In this document: one piece after another, positions 58,674-64,000 of the stretch
Position numbering within the stretch: the stretch's first letter is position 1
How the letters are laid out: every line of letters starts with the position of its first letter
Assembly: GCA_009193035.1 (NCBI GenBank)
Contig: SWDT01000011.1
Coordinates: 930,001-994,000, forward strand
DNA from: Halicephalobus mephisto
Taxonomy: Eukaryota; Nematoda; Chromadorea; Rhabditida; Panagrolaimidae
DNA: 64,000 nucleotides
Reading direction: 5' to 3'
Program-made: the position numbers and the translations under genes
Notes under the pieces: model-generated
Told to the model about the DNA's origin: nothing
Databases searched by the model: none
The model's input: the letters and a program-made list of their open reading frames with translations, nothing else

Positions 58674-58815
58674 CAGTCGACTCCTGATATACCGTAATCC
58701 AAGGAATCGGACAAAAATTACGTTAAATCAAGAGTCAATTTACGTTATTTTAAACGAAATCTTGCCAGAACCAAAAAAAATCACGTAGAATCAAGTGACG
58801 AAAAATACAACTTAA
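58674..58815. mobile_element. MITE family D, second copy, 3' end lost
   Basis: Starts CAGTCGACTCCTGATATACC and matches the 58377 copy for about 125 bp, then runs into the TGTGACAATT/TGACGAAAATT dispersed repeat at about 58800. That repeat apparently replaced or inserted into its right end. Confidence 0.8.
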
Positions 58816-59529
58816 TAGTGACGATTTACGTTTATTATTGGATTAAAAGTTACAATTCTTTTATATATTATAATTAATCAACAAGAGTCAACTTTACACC
58901 AAAAGCGTAACTTTTAGCCCTGTGACAATTGCGAAATTTAGCACAATCATCACATTTTTATAAATATTTGACTTTTGTGACGAAAATTAAAACATAATAA
59001 TGACGATTTATATTTATTATTGGACTAAAAGCTACAATTTTTTATGTGAACTTTCTTTTTCAATGTTCAGCGACCTTGATTGGTGAAGAAGTTAGAAGTC
59101 ATGGTGTAATTCCGGGTACCTGAAGTCGACGAATACAGTAACCCAAGGCCTGGAGCAGGGGAACCGCAAATGACGAACCAACAACTGAACGGATTTCTAG
59201 AATCACAAAAGCTGTGGAGCTAGTGACCAGGACTACGACCGAGCCTAACCAGCCAACTGTTGGTATAACCGTGTCGCAGAAAGCGAGAAGACTCCTAACA
59301 CGAAAACCTTTGAGATGCAGGAACTCAATTTGCGCGCCAAACGAAGCGGAAGTGGAGGAATTCAGGAGCGACGATAGAGAACCAGACCGAGTCGTGAAGA
59401 GTTATTCTTAATTACTTTGTATCGTTGACTATACTATTTATTCCTATATCGCACATTCAAAGTTCACAAACAATACTAAAGTTAAACCCTTGTATCTTTG
59501 ATCCAACTCATCCGTCGGTACGTGCGAAC

Positions 59530-59635
59530 CTTCTGTTCCTAGGACTTTGGGATTCTTCTTAGAACCTTCTGTTCCTAAGACCTTGGGATTCTTCTTAGAG
59601 CCTTCTATTCCTCGGATCTTGGGATTCTTCTTATC
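59530..59635. repeat. 36-bp tandem repeat, three copies
   Basis: Unit CCTTCTGTTCCTAGGACTTT plus GGGATTCTTCTTAGAA. On the minus strand it stays open and reads KKNPKVLGTEGS repeats within an open frame at 59444-59656; whether that is a gene is unclear. Confidence 0.85.
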
Positions 59636-59738
59636 ACCTAGCTTGTTTTCGGTCAACCGGGCCTCTAATGAGAGATATCCGGAGGGCTTCGCTTCTTTAG
59701 CCTACGAGCAGCTTGCGGGCCAGGCTTCTAGCTGCCGG

Positions 59739-59810
59739 TCTTCGGTCGGGGATCAAACCCGGGTCTTGTGAATTTGAATTCACGTGTACTACCATTGTAC
59801 TATCCGAGGA
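59739..59810 (-). tRNA. tRNA-like sequence, degenerate (tRNA pseudogene or SINE head)
   Basis: 72 nt. Acceptor arms TCCTCGG and CCGAAGA pair with one mismatch; the A box is TAGTACAATGGTAGTAC and the B box GGTTTGATCCC (one change from GGTTCGANNCC), with a good T arm. The anticodon arm GTGAA-TTCAAA-TTCAC has a 6-nt loop, so the anticodon cannot be assigned and the gene is probably non-functional. The 5' half resembles tRNA-Asp/Glu. No CCA is encoded. Confidence 0.5.
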
Positions 59811-60037
59811 CTTTTGTACTGTTGACTGCTGGAATAAAGCGAAGAATTAACAACTGTCAATTAAAGGAACAAGTCAGAATCCCTTACAAACCGGTTAAGA
59901 ACAACACAACCTCTCGGGATGTATTCTGTAATTTAAAAAATATAAAAATAAATTTGTTTTTAAATTTTTATTTAAATTTTCGGCACTGGTAATACTGTAG
60001 CTTATTTTGAAGAATAAATAAGAGGTAAAGAAGAAAG

Positions 60038-61709
60038 TCAAAGACCTTCGGATTCGTGCCAGATTTTCTCACGACGACGGGGGGATTTGTCGAATCCGGT
60101 CTTTTTAGTGTCGGAACTACCGTAACGAGAAATAGTATGAGGAGTTGAAAAAAGTAGTTTCCGAACTTCCATAGGAGAAGCACTGCTTGAATCAGAAGAC
60201 TGTTGTCGACTGAGAACTGCCGCTGGCTGTGCGAGATGGATGTTTCCTTCCGGGACCCGATGTCTCGAAGAAAAATTTTCACTTGGAGGAATAATAGGAA
60301 CAATAAAAGTCCTTTGAGAAATCCCAACATTCCTATGCTTAGATGGAGGAGTTGTTTGTTTTTTCGGAGTGAAAGCACTATTGGGGCTCGTGGGGAGCGG
60401 GGGCAGGGACCGCGGAGGAGCGTAGACTTTAGCATTCTGGAGAGGAACAGAAGTTTCATATTTCGCGAACTGAGGAGGAGGTCGGGACATTGATCTGGCA
60501 GGGGGGACTGGAGGAGGGGGTTGGTAGAGGGCAGAGGAGGAGGCACTCAGGGTCCGGGCCGGGGTGGTCGAAGAAGAGTAAGTCGATCGAGGAAGCGGTT
60601 TCGGCTGAAATTAATTCAACAACAATTTTGAGTATTTTTAGTTTTTTGGAATAAAAATTATAAAATCTTTGAATTTGAATAAAAAGAATCTAAAATAATG
60701 TGATTGGACTTCTATATGCAGATTCTGAATCTACAACTTCAATTACCGTACTCTAGGTCCTTTTCAAATTTAATATTAATTTAATTTTCATGTAAAAAAT
60801 ATTTAAAATTAATTATTAATTTAAGAAATATTTAAAAATAATTATTAATTTAAGAAATATTTAAAAATAATTTTTAATTTTAAAAATATTTAAAAATAAT
60901 TTTTAATTTTAAAAATATTTAAAAATAATTATTAATTTAAGAAATATTTAAAAATAATTATTAATTTCAGAAATATTTTAAAATAATTTTTAATTTCAGA
61001 AATATTTTAATAATTTTTAATTCAAAAAAATCTTTTAAATTATTTTTTAACTTGAGAAATATTTTAAATTATTTTTAATTTAAAAATTAATTACCGTATT
61101 GGGTTTCCCGAGAGTGGCGAATTTCCTGGATGCCGGAGGGGGTGTTATCTGAGAGAAGGTCGAGGCATCCAGAAGTTTCCGGGCCGTGGCAGCGACGGAA
61201 ACTCCAGCCAGAGCTTCTTCGTCTTTTTTGTCCAAATTCGAAGATGTTTTTTCTTCCAAATTTTCGTTTTGAGAATCAGGCAAAACGGCGTACATAGATC
61301 TAGGTCGTTGCCAACTGTCATCGGTCTTCTGAATCCTCGTGTATCTGTTAGTTCTAAGTCCTGTGGTGGATTCAATCGTTTTCTGAAGAATTTGAGAATT
61401 TTCTTCTTTTTTTTTATTTTGAGAAATTTCTGAAATTTTTTGTTCGATTTTCTGATTCTGAATCATCGTGGACGAATGAGGAACCCGATCCAAGGTTGAG
61501 GCTTTTTTTCTGTAAGCAGAGTAAGACATGGGAGAAGAGCAAAAATTCAGCAACGGATCCGAGGATATGGATGTGTATCCAGAGTCGATCGAAACACTCG
61601 ATCTGTGGCTCATGCAGGCACTCAGGGGACTTTCGCAACGATTAAGACTATTCTGTGGATTCTGCAGCGAAGAAACCGTCGGGGATTCATAGTTAATTGA
61701 AGAAGAAAT
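60038..61709 (-). CDS. Proline/serine-rich disordered protein, 3' part (5' exons not found)
   Basis: Two phase-0 exons, 61709-61095 and 60604-60038, give the last 393 residues. The first exon opens in frame after AAATTTCAG (ISSSINYESPTVSS), so coding exons exist further upstream, beyond or hidden in 61.7-64 kb. Visible features: RSSVSIDSGYTSISSD, YSAYRKKASTLDR, a charged segment with KKDEEALAGVSVAATARKLL, then many Pro-rich stretches (YQPPPPVPPARSM; SRPPPQF; APPRSLPPLP) typical of SH3- or EVH1-binding partners. There is no folded domain in the visible part. It looks like a cytoskeletal or signalling adaptor, but I cannot name it. Confidence 0.68.
60605..61094. repeat. Intronic tandem repeat, AAATATTTAAAAATAATT unit
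   Basis: About ten copies of TTTAAAAATAATTATTAATTT / AAGAAATATT between 60800 and 61080, inside the intron of the proline-rich gene. The intron also carries TAAAATRATGTGATTGGACT at 60690, again at 61925. Confidence 0.75.
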
Positions 61710-64000
61710 CTGAAATTTAAAATTTCTTAAAATTTAAAATTTAATTTGAAATTTTTTATTTTTAAAATTTAAAATTTAATTTGAAATTTTTTATTTTTAA
61801 AATTTAATTTTTAAAATTTAAAATTTAATTTGAAATTTTTTATTTTTAAAATTTAATTTTTGAAATTTAAACTTTTATTTGAAATTTAAAAAAATAATTT
61901 TGGAGTTTCTGAATAAAAAGAATCTAAAATGATGTGATTGGACTTCTAGATGCAGAATCTGAAGTCAGAATTCTTCGTAAAAATTAAAATTCAGAATTTT
62001 GCCTCAGGGCATGACTTCGAAAATTAGTATTTTGAGAAATTAGAAATCTAAAAACTTAGATATTGTTTAAAAAATAAAAAAAACCAAATTTCATCTAGCG
62101 GATTTTCGGAATCTCGAACATCAAAATTCAGGATTTGATATATCCGGATTCTGAAGATTGTTTTTCATTTTTTTTAATTTAAAATTTCAATCTAGTTTTG
62201 AAGGAAGTCTTAGGAATGTCGAGAAGTAGATATCATTCAAAAAAACAAAAAGATCAAACTTCATCTAGCAGATTTACGAAATCCTGGATTTCATATATCC
62301 GGACTTCAAAGGTCAATTTTCATCTTTTTAATGATAAAATTCTAATTTAATTTTCGAGAAAATTTCGAAGATCTCGAAAAGTAGATATTAATTAAGGAAA
62401 TGGAATTAATTAAACTTTATCTGGCGGATTTATGAAGTCCTGGATTTCATATATCCGGACTTCAAAGGTCAATTTTCATTTTTTTTAATGGTAAAATTCT
62501 AATTTAATTTTTGAAAGAATTTCGAAGATCTCGAAAAAAAGATATTAACTGAGAAAAATAAAAATGATTAAACTTTATCTAGTGGATTTACGAAGTCCTG
62601 GATTTCATATATCCGGACTTCAAAGGTCAATTTTCATCTTTTTAATGATAAAATTCTAATTTAATGTTTGAAAGAATTTCGAAGATCTCGAAAAAAGGAT
62701 ATTAACTGAGAAAAATAAAAATGATTAAACTTTATCTAGTGGATTTATGAAATCCGATCTCCCATATATCCCGATTCCAAGGTCATCATCTAATTCTGAC
62801 TTCATAATCTGAATCTACAGGTTCGATTGTCGTAATTTAAATTTTTTTCGAAATTTGTTTTTAATTTTTTTAATGTTGTTTAAAAAATACGAAATTACGT
62901 AAAATGATTCTTAAATAATTCAGCAATTTCACACTTTCGTAAACACGAAATATTTTTCATTTCCGAAGACAAAGGCTGATTATTCGAAAAGAACGGATTT
63001 TAACGAATCTCAGCAGGAATCTCCCGCGTTCTTCTCTTTGAAAAAGGACAATAAAACGGAGAATGCCCTCAGGGGATTTCTCTGATTATCATTCTCGAGG
63101 AAAATCTTCATTGAAATTTATGATCAAAGTACTTTGAATAGAAAATTAATCAACCAAAACGAAATTGATTCTGGAAAAATAAAAAACGAGTTCCGGAAAA
63201 ATTAGAAATTCTCGTTTTTATAAAAATAAAAAATTTTAAAATTTTAAAAATAAAAAATAAAAATATTTAAATTTTAAAATTTTAAAATAAAAATTTAAAA
63301 ATTTTAATTAAAAATAAAAATTCTCACGATTCTGAAATGAATTTTTGGAATATTTTAGAAAAATTTAAAGTTTTATATATTAATTTCGAAATTTTATTTT
63401 AAAAGAAAAATGAGATTTTAAAGGAATTATGGAAGAATTCGGAATTTTTCTACAGTATTCTAGAAGTTTCTGAGATTTTAGAAAGATTTACAAGATTATG
63501 TAAAAATTTCAGAAGTTTCTATAAAATTTTAAAAAACTTTTTCGAAATTCTAAGGGATTTCAAAAGTCCTAAAAATTAAAAGTTTTCGAAATTCTAAAAG
63601 ATTTCAGAAATCTTTCTAAAAATTAAAAGTTTTCGAAATTCTAAAAAATTTCAGAAATCTTTCTAAAAATTAAAAGTTTTCGAAATTTTTCTACAATATT
63701 TTAAAAATTTCTGAGATTCTCGAAAATTTTCCCAAAATTTCGGAGTTCTTCAAAAATTATCCTAAAAATTCTAAAAACTTCCAAAAATTTCAATTAAATT
63801 CTGGAAAATTTCGAAATTTTTCATTAATCTTAAAAGATTTAAAATTTTACAAAATCACAATTATAAAAAATTAATTTTTAAAAAAATTTCTAAAATTTTA
63901 AAAAACTTCAAAAATCACAAAATTTGAAAATTTTTATTTTTTAAATTTTCATTAACGAATTTTAAAAACTCAAAAAAATTTAAATTTAAATTACTGTAAA
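61710..64000. repeat. Large AT-rich intron or upstream region with a 156-bp tandem repeat
   Basis: 62100-62790 has five copies (about 62138, 62288, 62446, 62604 and 62760) of a roughly 156-bp unit: ATCTAGYGGATTTACGAARTC, CTGGATTTCATATATCCGGA, CTTCAAAGGTCAATTTTCAT and AATTTCGAAGATCTCGAAAA. The core GGATTTCATATATCCGGA is nearly palindromic. 61720-61880 is a tandem of TTTAAAATTTAATTTGAAAT. 62990-63110 is a GC-richer unique block. 63200-64000 is AT-rich with TTCTAGAA/TTTCGAAATT repeats. No exon recognised. Confidence 0.7.

Larger units (their letters stand above)
59080..59840. mobile_element. Possible retroelement remnant, GC-richer and intronless
   Basis: This 760-bp block is clearly less AT-rich than its surroundings. 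It holds a short open frame (59214-59411: QPTVGITVSQKARRLLTRKP then LRCRNSICAPNEAEVEEFRS), a 36-bp tandem repeat (59530-59635), a tRNA-like sequence (59739-59810) and TTATTCCTATATCGCACA (59440), also present at 15668. I recognise no reverse transcriptase or gag motif. A SINE or a fragment of an LTR element are both possible. Confidence 0.4.

Noticed and set aside
59214..59411. 65-aa frame as a gag-like gene
   Set aside because: Too short, no zinc knuckle or other retroviral-type motif visible; kept only as part of a possible retroelement block.

Overview
The window reads as nuclear DNA of a nematode, probably rhabditid-like. It is very AT-rich, with small spliced genes (introns of about 40-60 nt beside some of 0.3-1.8 kb) that lie close together on both strands. 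Many start codons follow a TTTCAG- or TTTTAG-type acceptor by a few bases, as expected for spliced-leader trans-splicing. Several predicted products look like specific C. elegans proteins: HMP-2 beta-catenin, AAK-2 AMPK, PQN-59, DNJ-27 and the C-terminus of PLC-1. All names come from recognising the translations; no search was run. Exon boundaries were placed by hand from GT/AG signals, reading frame and family alignment from memory.

0-14 kb is a dense conserved block: the end of a PLC-epsilon gene (+), an ARMC1-like gene (-), TAF5 (+), PQN-59/UBAP2L (-), HMP-2 (+, one exon), a Rab GTPase (+) and ribulose-phosphate 3-epimerase (+). 14-26 kb is an accessory region of small secreted proteins and repeats. 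It has three paralogous short secreted peptides (one with 39-bp coding repeats and dibasic sites), a segmental inverted duplication carrying two copies each of two secreted-type genes, arrays of a TA-flanked MITE, many minisatellites and an SL1-like 22-mer. 26.5-27 kb is COX5B.

27.8-31.2 kb is a segment bounded by near-identical direct repeats of about 55 bp. It holds an intact six-exon intracellular trypsin-like protease beside a decayed Maverick/Polinton DNA polymerase B, itself cut by a 148-bp MITE. This looks like a virus-like transposon remnant with retained cargo. 31.4-33.7 kb is an unknown secreted protein.

34-40 kb is an AMPK alpha subunit with a distal alternative first exon that matches the long AAK-2 N-terminus, and an in-frame 155-codon cysteine-rich insertion between the autoinhibitory region and the C-terminal domain. 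43-46.3 kb holds a coiled-coil protein and a two-domain dTDP-sugar epimerase/reductase. 46.4-50.8 kb is a CDF metal transporter (-), followed by RidA (-), TMEM234 (-), DNJ-27/ERdj5 (+, ending KDEL), a repeat and tRNA-like region, and the 3' part of a disordered proline-rich protein (-). Most genes are independent housekeeping functions (transcription, adhesion, energy sensing, respiration, ER folding). The accessory biology is in the secreted peptides, the duplication and the Maverick segment.
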